Assembly: GCA_022457155.1 (NCBI GenBank)
Contig: JAJGOT010000418.1
Coordinates: 340,501-404,500, forward strand
Direction of reading: 5' to 3'
From: Cladopsammia gracilis
Taxonomy: Eukaryota > Cnidaria > Anthozoa > Scleractinia > Dendrophylliidae
DNA: 64,000 bases
Shown: positions 21,701 to 42,916 of the stretch, piece after piece
Layout of the letters: each line of letters begins with the position of its first letter
Position numbering within the stretch: the first letter of the stretch is position 1
Notes under the pieces: generated by a model
The model's database searches: none
What the model was told of the DNA's origin: nothing
The model's input: only the letters and a program-made list of their open reading frames with translations
Translations under genes and position numbers: made by a program

Positions 21701-24700
21701 CGGAACTGCGGAGACTTCAACCACTGCAGGTAACAAATGATTCATTATTGAAAAGAAACACTCCAATCTCCGTTGACGACTATGAAACTGGAAGTTTTTT
21801 TTGTTTTATTCGTTTTCTGCTAAAACTATCAGCTGGTCCTGGATCACGCGTATTTCTTGGTCCCGATCGTTACTAAATTAGTTATAAACTCTTGCTGTAT
21901 TAGACTGTACGTTTCAATAGTCTTGATATGTTAGACAAGACTACATTATCATTACGTTGCCCAACTTTCTTTTTTAACATCAGAAATTGTTGGCTGTGGA
22001 GATCCTGGTGTGCCTGTGCATGGTTATAAGATTGGAGAGGATTACCTGGCAGGACAGATGGTCACATTCATTTGTGATACAGGATACCACTTGAAAGGAC
22101 CTGCGACCAGAATGTGCCTGAAAAATAAGACTTGGAGCGAAGTCGTGCCAACATGTAAGAAAGTGGAGTCTGAATAGGCCTTTATCACGCCACGCCATTT
22201 TGTATAAAAACAAAAGATTTACGCCGCTAAGCCTCGCAGTGAAAAAGTTGAAAACGAGGTTAGGCGGGCAAAAAAAAGTATTCTATTCTCCGGGGAGTCA
22301 ACATGGCCGCCGCGTGATAAAGGCCTCAAATCTCAAACTTTATTTATCTCAAATCTTTATTTTAACACGGTAAAAATTCATCAGGTTGCGGTACAAAAAT
22401 AAAATACAACTATATGATTATTTCTACTAACAATTAATACGCATCTATAAAGTCTATTAATAAAAATGCTACTCGTAATTACACTGAACTAGACCTGTTT
22501 TCCATGAATGCCGTGTATTTAACTTAATTAACTAAAATGAAGGTTTAACACTTGCTTAAAACGATTGAGAGATTTCTCTTGCCTTAGATTGTTGGGCAGA
22601 CTGTTCCAGAGAGTTGCATCTTTATAGCTAAAGCTTTTTTTAAGTAGTTAGTCTTGGTAAGAGACATTTAATTTGTTTGTAGAGCCTGACGTACTGCGCT
22701 CAGTAAACAGAGAGGATAAGTACTCAGGAGCTAGATTATTTAGAGCTTTGAACACCATTAAAGCTTCTTTAATTTGACGCTGGGTAATCGGATCTTTCCA
22801 GCCAAGTTGTTGTAACAAGTACCCAGCGTCAGCATCATAGGAAGAGGCTGTCAAAATGCGAGCAGCACGATTCTGAAGTTTTTGTAATTTTTCCGATAGC
22901 GTTTTACCGCAATTTCCCCGGACAATACTACAGTAATTAACGGGGGTTGTACCAAGGCATTACTATTTTGTTCTTTAGAGAAGAAAGCCACATTACACGC
23001 AAATGATTTTAATATCTACATCCAGATCGAATTAAAATTAGCGAAGGTTGGTTTTAGTGACAGAAAGACATCCCGGAGAACCCGAAATCCAACTCCGGAA
23101 GCAAAGCGGGAATCAACGACAAATTTGCGCAAGACGAGGAATGTGGCCATGCGGGATCTTATCTGAAGGACATTGCTTGGAGGCTAGAGCTCTCACCACC
23201 ACGCTTTTTCTCATGGAATATGTACATGATGTTCTTGTTTGTTTGGTTGTTTTCAGGCCACCGTTTGTGTGATGAGCCCCCTCCTCTTGAGCATGGTTAC
23301 ATAATTGGAAATGAATTCTGGGAAGGGAAAAATATCACTTACAAATGCAACAAAGGATATCATCTTCGAGGACCGCTGATCAGAGTTTGTAATGAAAGTG
23401 GAAACTGGACCAAGAAAGAACCGACATGTGAAGGTGAGGTGTTATAATTCTCAGGAATGGTTTTAAAGCCTTTTTAGAATGCGAAAGTAGCAGTTTAAAT
23501 ATTTTCAGTTTGCTTAAAACTTGCTTTATTTTACAGGGCCCGAGTTTGAACCATCAAAAATCCTTCTTAAGAAAACCGAGTACTGGGAATTACTGAAAGG
23601 TTGGTTGGACCCTGTATCTACACTGCCAGCTAAATGGAAACTGTGTTACCGAGCAACGGACCATGGGTGGAGTTCCAGTACATTTCACTCTCAGTGCAAC
23701 GGCTTGGGTCCCTCAGTGACGTTTATAAGAGTGGGAGAATATATCTTTGGAGGATACACTGATCGAAACTGGCGTAAGTAGCTCATTTAAAACACTCTTT
23801 GTTCCCGATGCAACAGAAGCCATCATAATATATAATCTTTTTTCAACTGGCGCTAAGTTCCCAAGGAATAATCTACTGTAGCAGAGAAAATATCAACATC
23901 GAAAAACATCGGCATTGATAAAGCAGAAAAATGCAGTGTTCTGCTTTTGATGTCTTTTGACTCCAAACGGTGGCCGCACCCGTGTCTGTTAGAGACTGAA
24001 AACTACCGCGCGACTCGCGTAAATCTCAATTGACATCGGCCAGCGCAGGAGCTTGGATAATTTGTTCTGTTATACCCTCTCTGTACAGCATATGTTTTTT
24101 TTCCTTCCCGCCTGCTTCTAGGCTTCTTAGCTTTAACAGCAAATAATTTTCCAGCGAGCAGATCAATTATTTACCTCAGCCTTCGGCTTCGGGAATTGAT
24201 CTGCTAACCACTGACAAATCACGATATTTTGCGATATTTTTTCATCGATCACCGAGTTTGTTTTTCAATTTATTATTTATTCATAACTGTTAAAACAGAG
24301 CAGAAATCGGGCTGCCATTGTAGAGGACGGGAGCATGTAAATATGATACGATTTCGTGTATAAATAAAGATTGATGATGATGATGATGATGAACAATTAT
24401 TCGCAGCAAAACAACTTTATTTATTCGTAGGCAGTTATTCGCAGGTCACGTGGTGGGCTCTCGGCCAATGAAAAGGAAGAAAAAATGCATCGAATGATAA
24501 ATCTGTTTATTCAGTTCCTTATTGTGCTAATAATTTTGTTTCAGATTCTGGCGGCCACTACTCTGACTCCGCCCATAGCTTCTTATTTTCGTTTAAAAAC
24601 CGAGATGGCCTGGAACCCTTCATGCTTCAAGTCAAATACACTGAACATGCCATATATGGAGACAACAGCTACGGTCCAACGTTTGGCTCCAGCCATGATA

Positions 24701-24876
24701 TTTACATCTCCGATGGCGCAGGTTCAAACACTAACTCGCACAGTAATCTTGGCCACAATTATGTTCAAGTAGCGGGCTACAAATATGATGCAAGCGACAC
24801 GCAAAGCCTGCTTGCAGGAAGCTACAATTTCCAACCGGACGAGTTGGAAGTGTTTTATCAGACTTACAAAAACTAA
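17260..24876 (+). CDS. Collagen-Ig3-sushi2-TLDc membrane protein, copy B
   Basis: Complete gene, ten coding exons: 17260-17556, 18319-18373, 18942-19112, 20025-20291, 20506-20778, 21454-21729, 21984-22154, 23257-23433, 23537-23773, 24545-24876; 751 residues. Domains: short cytosolic end, hydrophobic anchor (about 11-31), linker with N-glycosylation site NKT, furin-type site RVKR (67-70), CASCHNAC cysteine cluster (81-88), about 15 uninterrupted Gly-X-Y triplets (118-162), Ig domains (about 175-263, 264-354, 355-446), two sushi/CCP domains (about 447-503, 504-562), TLDc (about 563-751). The charge and anchor layout suggest a type II membrane protein, trimerised by the collagen helix and possibly shed at the furin site. 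The first intron is phase 0 and all others are phase 1. The start is the first ATG of the anchor exon. I know of no named vertebrate orthologue with this architecture; role in adhesion, matrix or immunity is inference only. Confidence 0.9.
17873..17930 (-). repeat. (CAAT)n tail, probable LINE 3' end
   Basis: A run of imperfect TCAA units (minus-strand TTGA) followed on the plus side by TATTTATTG, matching the AATAAA-(TTGA)n tails of the LINE ends nearby. It lies in intron 1 of copy B. The body upstream is not recognisable. Confidence 0.5.
18617..18875. mobile_element. MITE with GCGGTTTTCA ends and many CCAAT boxes
   Basis: The ends AGCGGTTTTCA (18620-18630) and TGAAAACCGCT (18861-18871) are inverted repeats about 250 bp apart in intron 2 of copy B. 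The interior has at least five CCAAT/ATTGG words (for example CCAATCACAG, CCAATCAGAAC, GATTGGTTTTGG, CATTGGTTAAT, CCAATCACAT). Confidence 0.65.
19298..19876. mobile_element. TIR element built on TACGGACAC words
   Basis: The left end CAGTCGAACTTCTCCTTACG and the right end GTATTAGAGAGGTTCAACTG (reverse: CAGTTGAACCTCTCTAATAC) are inverted repeats. The motif CTCTMWTACGGACAC recurs at least six times inside. The CAGT...ACTG termini with a terminal TA on the right resemble pogo/Tigger-type Tc1/mariner derivatives. Non-coding, in intron 3 of copy B. Confidence 0.6.
22176..22326. mobile_element. Short MITE AGGCCTTTATCACGC
   Basis: Perfect 15-base terminal inverted repeats (22176-22190 and 22312-22326) bound 151 bp in intron 7 of copy B, directly abutting the tail of the LINE fragment that follows. 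The interior includes ACATGGCCGCCGCG. Confidence 0.7.
22327..22965 (-). pseudogene. CR1-like LINE 3' fragment
   Basis: The minus strand reads LQKLQNRAARIL, then YLLQQLGWKDPITQRQIKEA, MVFKALNNLAPEYLSSLF, a damaged stretch, then ATLWNSLPNNLRQ and LNRFKQVL. This is the standard C-terminal region of CR1/L2-type reverse transcriptases. A frameshift or stop near 22648 breaks it. The 3' UTR ends in ATAAAGATTTGAGATAAATA. Dead 5'-truncated copy. Confidence 0.75.
24300..24392 (+). mobile_element. LINE-like 3' tail with (GAT)n
   Basis: TGTATAAATAAAGATT followed by six GAT units in intron 9 of copy B. This form is common at the ends of truncated non-LTR elements. No coding part. Confidence 0.4.
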
Positions 24877-26647
24877 TATTATTTGACAAATTGGCGCAAG
24901 ATTTAATGTTAAAGAAAAGTATTCGGCTCAAGCTCTTAATTAAATTAATATACACTTTAGAACAGCGCCATAGCAATACAAGAACTTCCAGTTTAGCATA
25001 AAGCTTTAGAATAATGTCATATAACATCTTGTTTGACTAGGTGCTCCTTAATTTTTCATGTTTATCATGCCGTATTTACTCGAAAAAAGCAAAAATTTAT
25101 TCTCATGCATGATAATTGTTCTTTCCTATCTTTCTTTTTGAAAAAAGGGCAATTATTTTCTTATTAAAAAAATCTGTCTAAATGAGTTTTAAATAAGCGC
25201 CATTAGAAAGTCGAAAACGGCCAACTTTTTAAACAAAGTTCAACTTATAACTGATACTCGGTGTCGTGGGAGGTTTACCTTTATGTTTGTTCGTGGGTCG
25301 CTTCTTTTAACTATCACCCGTTTTGAGACCAAAATATGTCATTTTCCTACCTGTCTTCAGACCTAAGTTAGTTTCTCTCGGTGTTTCTCATATAAAATAT
25401 TTCTCATATAAAAATATAAAAATGGAACAAATAAATGAAAAACAATTCAATGGTACAATACTCTACTTAGAAACTAAAAACATGCATAAAAACTAGAAAA
25501 GGCCAAAGATAAAATGTTGTCATAAATGATTATCGTTTCGGTTTGTTACAAAATAAATTGTGAAAGCCCTCGACTGACCCCTTGTTTTATTAGCTGCGAA
25601 TTAGAATAGACAAAGGTCTCAACTTCGCGGGAGGATCTTAAACAAGAGATGAGCCCTCAAGAGGCAGTTTCACAAGGATTACGTATAATTTCTAAAACGA
25701 ACAAGAAGCTGTACACAGCTTGAGCTCGTGGCGTCTTTTTCAGTGCTATATTTAGTGCTTTAACCCTCGGACGTACACGCAAACGTATACCCCCACCGTG
25801 GTACAAGGGGGGGGTGTTGCAACCCTCCCCCCCCCTTCGGTTTTTGCGATGTTGCAATATTTCGCAAATATTTTACATCTAAAAGATAGCCCGCGATGTG
25901 CTCTACAAGATAAGGTAAATATTATGGGTTGTGACGCTGCTGGAGGTCTGTGACGTCATCCAAAATGGCCGCCAAGACGGCCGCCATCTTGGATTTTACT
26001 AAAAATTCAAATTTATCGGGAAAACGTGGAAATTGCAAATATTGTTTGCTAGAGATGCAAAATAACATACAATTAAACATTTCAATGCCTTTGGTAGCAT
26101 TTTATGTGTTTTTCACTGAAAAAGGGTAAAAAATACGCATTTTTACTCAAAAATGACTTGACCACATTTTAATTATGACGTCATATCTCCTTACCATAGC
26201 AACCGGTTGTCGCCAAACTTTACCAAAATGTGTCTTAAGGATAAATGAACAGCTACTGAAAACGGCATGTGCTAATCGTAAATGGTTAAGCGTTTGCTAA
26301 ACCGAACAATGGATGGGACAATTGATAACAGCTTGAGCGGAGCAAAAGACAAGCTGACCGAGAATACTGATGTACAATTTTGCGAAATAAAATTTCCTAT
26401 TGAGAGCATAAGTTTAGATTAGTTTATCTCGTAATGATTTGTTATTGGATGTATTCGTGTACCAGTGAGTGTAGATGTGCTTACAAAATCTGCACCTTTT
26501 AATAATTAAAATGAAAAGTTATTGCCTGTCGTTATGTCGTGTCATCATTTACTTTACTCGTCACACTGATCCGGGAACTGATCACGTCAAGAAATGAGAA
26601 CGTGCACTGACACTGATTTCATAGGTTCACTATGGTAAAGAACTGTT
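24877..26647. other. Intergenic after copy B
   Basis: No gene recognised. A G8 and C10 tract pair (25808-25835) brackets TGTTGCAACCCT. The segment near 25950-25995 holds CCAAAATGGCCGCCAAGACG followed by its near-inverted form, a small palindrome often seen in MITE interiors. Confidence 0.55.
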
Positions 26648-27372
26648 TTAAGGTTACAGTGTACCTTCAGATCGAAAATTTATTGAAAATTTTTTTTGGC
26701 GTTAAAATAAAGTTTACAGAATGAACTTTCATCCAAAAAAAAAAGTATCGAAAAATAGTGAAAATTGACGGAGAAATGACGGTATAACTTTTGTGGGCGG
26801 AGTTTGTTTATTAAGCGATATGTTTTTTTAAGCGCTGTTTTCTCAAAGTTAATTTTTCGCTTGTTGGGGACACTTTAAAGAGCTACAACTCAAAGGGAAT
26901 TTGTTCGATTTTCCTTAAATTTGGCGAGAAGCTAGGCTAACATATAATCAACAAAAACGTGTCGGCGAATTTCTTAATTCCGAAAACTTTTTCGTCAAGA
27001 GGCATTTCCGTGCGATCATTCCAATTTTTTTCTCCCCCTTTCGAAAATATTCTGTAACTTTTCACTGCAATTGAATATGGAAAATCGCCGACACGTTTTT
27101 TTAGCGCTTCGTGTCCGAAAACCCAAGAACAAATCAAATTAGCAAAATGTAATAATCGCTTTGAGTTATAGCGTTTGAAAGCTGATTCGGACGTTCGAAT
27201 TTAGACGTCGTAAAAAATTCGACAATTCATTTTATTACCAAATGGTTTCCACATTTAGATAGCCAGCTCTATAAGCTTTAATTTGATATCTGGGTTTAGG
27301 TATATTAAGTGTAATCTTAAGACGCTAGAGCTGTTATACTGGAGACACCCCGAAGGTACACTGTAACCTTAA
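26648..27372. mobile_element. Non-autonomous TTAA-target DNA transposon
   Basis: Perfect 23-base inverted ends (26646-26668 and 27352-27374), each including TTAA next to GGTTACAGTGTACC. TTAA target duplications are the mark of piggyBac and Kolobok superfamilies; a GG-starting TIR fits Kolobok slightly better. About 725 bp, no transposase frame. Confidence 0.75.
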
Positions 27373-27389
27373 AATTTCATAGGTTATCT

Positions 27390-27611
27390 TTTATTTTTAA
27401 TTATATTATAAAAAATAATGATTTTATTTATGATAATATTAAGCTTGAAGATATTCATGCCCATAATACTAGAAATAAATCTATGTTTTCTCTCCCAACA
27501 GCAAAAACTAACTGGAGGATATCTAAGTCGGCTTATATGTTTTTTAATGAATGGAACTCCTTGAATGGATCACTGAAGACAACGGTAAATTTTAGGATTT
27601 CAAAATACTAG
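27390..27611 (+). pseudogene. LINE reverse transcriptase C-terminal remnant
   Basis: The plus-strand frame reads IHAHNTRNKSMFSLPTAKTN then MFFNEWNSLNGSLKTTVN, ending at TAG 27609-27611. The H-N-T-R-N-K and W-N-S-L blocks are typical of the end of CR1/Jockey-like elements. Truncated and inactive. Confidence 0.65.
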
Positions 27612-27621
27612 ATACCAGGCT

Positions 27622-28378
27622 GCCCAGGCGATTTCAAACATTATCTTAGGGGTGGCGAATGGTACCTTCAAAATCATGGGTCTCGGAAAATTTTGGTCCG
27701 GTCTCGAAATCTCGGCAGTTTTTGTTTTAAGTCTCGAAGTCTCGTTTGGCTGGTGCTTTTTCTGTCTCGGATTTTTTTCGTCAAGGTCTCGGAGTCTCGG
27801 ATACTTTTGTCAAGCATTCTCATTCCTCATCCTTGTTTGTTGTTTGATAGGTGATTCGGGTATTTTTAGCACTGAGTCTCGGGCTCGGATGTTATAACGT
27901 AGCTGCGGTCACGGTCTCGGATCTCGGCGTCTCGGATATACCATTCGCCACCCCTTATCTTGGCTTCCAAGTTGAAGAAATTGTCGAGCTTGGGCCTACC
28001 ATAAAATCTCGATGGTTTCGACACTTAAGAAATTCGTGCTGACTCGCCGAGTCTCGACTGGGCAGTCTGAAATTCTTACCGTTTTTCCATGAAAATATTC
28101 ATTCGAACCTGCTGTGAGTACTCGATCTCTGTGTAGAAATACCAAGAGACTTCTGAACATTGAATTGTACACTTCTCCCCGGCATGGATACACATAATAC
28201 AACAGTGTGCGGTGGCGGAAATCCGCCCTGGGGAATCATGGGTCGTCTCACATCTTTACTCGGTAGCGTATTAACTGAGAGGAACGTGTGTCGAAACATC
28301 GAGATTTTATAGTAGGCCCAAGCTCTACAATTTCTTCAACTTCGAAGCCAAGATAATGTTTGTAATCGCTTGAGATTT
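27622..28378. mobile_element. Foldback element interrupted by a MITE
   Basis: The left arm is split: 27622-27647 (...CAAACATTATCTT) and 27956-28024 (TATCTTGGCTTCCAAGTTG ... GGTTTCGACAC). Its reverse complement is the right arm at about 28287-28378 (GTGTCGAAACATCGAG ... CTTCGAAGCCAAGATAATG). Joining across the MITE at 27648-27955 gives a continuous inverted repeat of about 95 bp, so the MITE inserted after the foldback element. Confidence 0.75.
27648..27955. mobile_element. MITE rich in TCTCGG, nested
   Basis: Perfect 17-base ends AGGGGTGGCGAATGGTA and TACCATTCGCCACCCCT, flanked by TATCTT on both sides (27642-27647 and 27956-27961), a 6-7 bp target duplication. The interior has about ten copies of the word TCTCGG/TCTCGA. 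Confidence 0.8.
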
Positions 28379-28429
28379 CTTAACAAAGATCGACTATTCT
28401 CAGAAGAACGGCTCAATAGGTTATATAGA

Positions 28430-28644
28430 CCCTATTCATAATAATAACCATAACTCTGACCTACGTGAAAAACTCATAAATGGCGGCCGATTTATTTACT
28501 CTTTTATATTCATGCTAATCAGCCCAACTAACCTCATTTTAGAGCAAAAGTTCTTTTAATTTTACACATACTAACGAGGCTAGTTGGGCTGATTTGCATG
28601 AATATAAAAGAATAATAAACCGGCCGCCATTAATGAATAGGGTA
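28430..28644. mobile_element. Palindromic MITE
   Basis: The left arm CCCTATTCAT ... AATGGCGGCC ... TTATATTCATGC ... CAGCCCAACTAACCTC pairs with the right arm GAGGCTAGTTGGGCTG ... GCATGAATATAA ... GGCCGCCATT ... ATGAATAGGG. The arms are about 85-90 bp with a loop of about 45 bp. Confidence 0.75.
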
Positions 28645-28987
28645 TATGGCCCCCTTAAACCAAGCATGACAGTTTGATCCCGTTTTTTGGAAATCCGCAT
28701 ATATCAACCATTACAAACAAACAAACATAAAATCTTGACCATTTTGGACGAAAATATAACTTTTAATATATTACGCAGCTCTTACCGCCATTCATTTGTG
28801 ATAGATTAAAAAAAAAATTAATATGCTATCAAGTTGCAGTGAAGAACATTTATACATCAAGTTGAAATTTAATATTACAATAGATAAAGGCGTAATAGTT
28901 ACATCTATTAATTTAATGTGGCGAGAATAAAGAGATACGTCTTTTGTACCAACAGATCACGAAAATCAAAGGAAATTAGACTTCAAA

Positions 28988-29125
28988 CTAAAGCCTGGTT
29001 CACACGTGCGACGCAAATGCAAACGCAAGTGCAAGCGCAAACGCAAGGTGAAAAGCACTTGTTCGCTTGCGTTTGCGCTTGCATTTGCATTTGCATTTGC
29101 GTCGCACGTGTGAACCAGGCCTTAG
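28988..29125. mobile_element. 138-bp hairpin MITE
   Basis: The ends CTAAAGCCTGGTTCACACGT and ACGTGTGAACCAGGCCTTAG are inverted, and the arms continue through GCAAATGC/GCAAACGC words almost to the centre. Nearly the whole element is one hairpin. Architecture and the AAAGSCC...GGCCTTT edges recall the MITE at 14745-15086. Confidence 0.75.
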
Positions 29126-30287
29126 AGCCGTTTTTTATTATTTACAAGCAACTTTGTTTTTAAAAACAGAGAGGCGAAATTTACAATTAGTAGCTTGTCC
29201 CTTTCTTTCCCTGTGTCGAGGCCCCGTAATTAATGTAGTTATAACTTTGGAGTCTTTAAATGAAATCCCAAAGTGCGACCATTCAAATGAAAGCTTCTCA
29301 GCAGTACTTTTCTGTGGTACCGCTACTGTACTTGACAAGATGGTTCTACTTTAGAGTTTTAAAATAGAATTACAAAGAGTGAGCTACCAAGGGGACATTC
29401 CTACGCTAAGGTCAATTGTGGAAAGTTGAATATCATCAGTAGAATATCAATATAACTTGCACCATGAAACGCTCCCCTGCTTCACCTGCAGAACTCTTGA
29501 TAACTTATAAAACAGTTTAACTTGTGTTTCCCATGACAGTTTGAGCTATCGGGATTCTGCTATTCTCCATATTTATGACCATTAACTTAGAAATCAAATT
29601 ACAATATTCAGCTTATTGACAAAACCCCCATTACTTTCAATCTGTCAAAAGTTATCGAAATTTATTTGGTTTGTTTGTAACCACGAGGGTTTCGTTTCAA
29701 TTTAGTACCAGCTTGAATGCAAGAGATCACTCTTAACGAAATGTTACTTGGCCATTTTAACATAACTGAAAGTCGAAAAGTTATATTACCGTCAACGACA
29801 TACCGTGACCAGCACAGTGGTTGACTGCTGTAGTATCCAACGTGTCTTCGACTAATAAACTGCTCAGACATTAACGCGTAACGCTTCTATTGTCACACAA
29901 TGATTCTGTGGCTCCTTAAAAACGTTGCGTGACTTCGCAAATAGATCAACAAACGATGTATGAGATAAAAAATATTCAACCTAAGATCGTGATCTAATAA
30001 CCATGATTACCATATGCACCAAACGCAACAGATGACCTGAACGACACTTGAAACCGTAAGTACGCCACGCAGCTTTGGCACGAAATGCATTTAAACAAGC
30101 TTTTTTTTAGACGGCTTGTCTGACAAACTAACATACAGTAAAGCACTTTTAACAATTTAACAAGTAAAGTCTTTGTCGTATTAAACCTCGCTTACACAGA
30201 CGGTTTTGTTTCGTCAGCAACAAAATCGCTTCATAATTTGACACTGCTGGCCAATAATGTCCGGGCTCAAGAAAGTCTACTATGGAG
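29126..30287. other. Intergenic 3' of the kinase gene
   Basis: No gene recognised. 29248-29356 is one unit of the dispersed GACCATTCAAATGAAAG repeat family that also forms arrays at 33430-33860 and 38237-38510. The part near 30287 should include the kinase 3' UTR. Confidence 0.55.
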
Positions 30288-40714
<10,427 letters not shown>

Positions 40715-40930
40715 TATTGACCTGAATTATAACCCCCCAAGACCAAATCGCGGTGCTTCGGTGTGTTTACATTTTGTAGCGTGAAGCCATACTCTTGATA
40801 CTAGCAAAAGTGATGGAAAGCTAGTCTTTCAAATATCGACTGACTTCAATCACTTTAGACTCGGAAAACATGGCGGACAGTCCTACCCATAACGCTTTGC
40901 AGATAAGATACACTTCCGGTAAAAAAGACT
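40715..40930. promoter_or_regulatory. Kinase gene promoter region, possibly bidirectional
   Basis: Just upstream of the kinase start codon. Contains an ETS-type ACTTCCGG (about 40911-40918) and an AACATGGCGGACAG YY1-like word (about 40867-40880). No TATA box. The YY1-like ATG on plus opens a 127-codon frame (40870-41253) with no recognisable domain, so a divergent transcript is possible but unproven. Confidence 0.45.
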
Positions 40931-42916
40931 GCTTCCTGTTTGGGTTTCGAGCCGGTTGTTACGTCATCAAGACCTACAATCCACCAGAATCCGACGCCTT
41001 TGCATTGTCCGTTGGCAGGGGCCCATCAATATGCGGCACCTGCTGCAAACAATTTTTTTTGTGTCTCCGTCCAACTGCCATACTTTCGGCAAACAATTTT
41101 CTTCTTTATTTTTTTTTCTTGCATACAATTTATTTCAGTGATTATAGCCTCTGCAAACAATTTATTTCAAAATTGTCCAGTTTCAAATGTACAGAAATCA
41201 ACTGTGATTACAGGAAAAACAAATGCACCAAAGCCGGACACGAAAACCCCTAAAATCCAGCAGGTGGAGAAAACGGGGAACGTGTACCCCCGACCAACGC
41301 AGTGGTGCAACCCTTGGGGTTTTTCATAGTAAAGAGTCTGACCCACCCAGTTTGCATTGCGCGCTTCTCTTATTGTTATGATACGGCTCTATTCCATATT
41401 TGGGCAAGCATATCACCTCTTGCACGAGTAAATTTCTCATCTACAATACAGTATGGACTTTCGGAGGCCCTGAAAATGGCGGATGAACCAACGTAGGCGC
41501 GCAATGCAAGCTGGTCGCCGGACGAAATAGCTGACCCTAATCCCATAACTCACTGCGCGCCTGCTACCCTCCCCCAGACCTCTGATGCGTGCCGGCAAAA
41601 TAGTAATTTATGCTAATCAGGATCATCACAAATGACAAGCTTATCGGGTCGTGCTTTAAAATAAAAGAGAAAAATGTGCTATTACTAAAAATACTACTTC
41701 TACAACTATGATAAAATATTACAATTGTTTCCAAAAAAATGTGCTTTGTATTGTTCACCAAAAAAGCGTATTTATATCGTTATCTTTATTATTCATGAGT
41801 ATGATGAGTTCTAGACCTAATGACCGATGTCAAAATTTAACACAGCGTACCATACCATACCATACCATACCATATTCGCCGTGACATATTTTTATCTCTG
41901 CCAGATATATGATTTTCAATAAAATAAAAGGATCCTGCCGGCCGGGGAGCAAGCTTGCTTAGTATGTTGCCGTAGCCCATAAGTAAGCTGTTTTGCATGA
42001 AATCCTCCTCCCTCAACTCGGCCTCAAAAGAGCTTGCTCACGGGCTACTGAACATTAAGTCAAAACATTGTTTAGGTTGTTTGTCATCCTGTTTTTCGGG
42101 TGTTTCTTGGTGTTGCGGAAGCCATTGTTGGTTAGCTTTTGTGTTGTGGTGTGGGTATTGTTCAGTGTCTTTTGAATCTTTCGTTTTATGTCATTTGGTG
42201 ATCCGCCACCATCCGCAACACCAAGAAATTACCTGTTTTTCTTTTTCCTTCATGCTCACAGTAGACCACCACGGATCTTTGTTTTCATATCCTAAAGTTA
42301 TTTTCTATTCAAAAAGTTCTTAAACAAAGGATTACAAGTACTGTAAAGATTATATTATTAATCAACCACGAAAAAAAGCAGCTCTGAGGACAAGCAAACA
42401 AGCTAAACAGGTCTAAACAATGTTTTGAGTTCTGTAAAAGATTTTCAATAATGTATTACTGACCCTGACCATTGTATTAAAAGGGCAGAAAATAACTTAA
42501 CTCCTTTTTTTATTTTAGTTCTCTCTTGCATGGGATGCTGCAGTTTGACAAAAATATAATTTGAGAAAGATTCGACATATTTGTTCTACACAAACTACAT
42601 TATTCTTTGTAATTGGGAATAGCCTATGAACTCTCATATCTTGCCCTGTTGTAAAATAGGGCAGATGACATGATAGAGGAAAGAGATACATGATTTATAA
42701 TTATAACAAGGACTAGGAAAGCAATGACACGTCAGTAAATGTTCAATAAACCAGTTTAATGAGTTAATAATTTAATCACAGAATAAACAAAGATCGCTTT
42801 ACATGAAATTTAATAGCCTGTTTGTTAGCTTGGATGAAGGAATGTTGTCTGTCGTGGCCGTCCCAAATCAATCTATGCCTTTTATTTCAGCCAAAGGCTA
42901 AAAGTTAGCAGTATTT
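40931..42916. other. Intergenic between the kinase and Smoothened
   Basis: No supported gene. Holds the MITE at 41347-41514, a (CCATA)n microsatellite at about 41846-41873, and a small inverted pair TTTCTTGGTGTTGCGG / CCGCAACACCAAGAAA near 42102-42228. The last few hundred bases should include the Smoothened promoter, but no specific site could be called. Confidence 0.55.
41347..41514. mobile_element. MITE CCAGTTTGCATTGCGCGC
   Basis: 18-base terminal inverted repeats with one mismatch (41347-41364 and 41497-41514). 168 bp in all, non-coding. Confidence 0.65.

Noticed and set aside
41997..42323. 108-codon cysteine/serine-rich frame upstream of Smoothened
   Set aside because: No domain match, spans a small inverted repeat and ends in AT-rich sequence; no splice link to the Smoothened exons could be supported.
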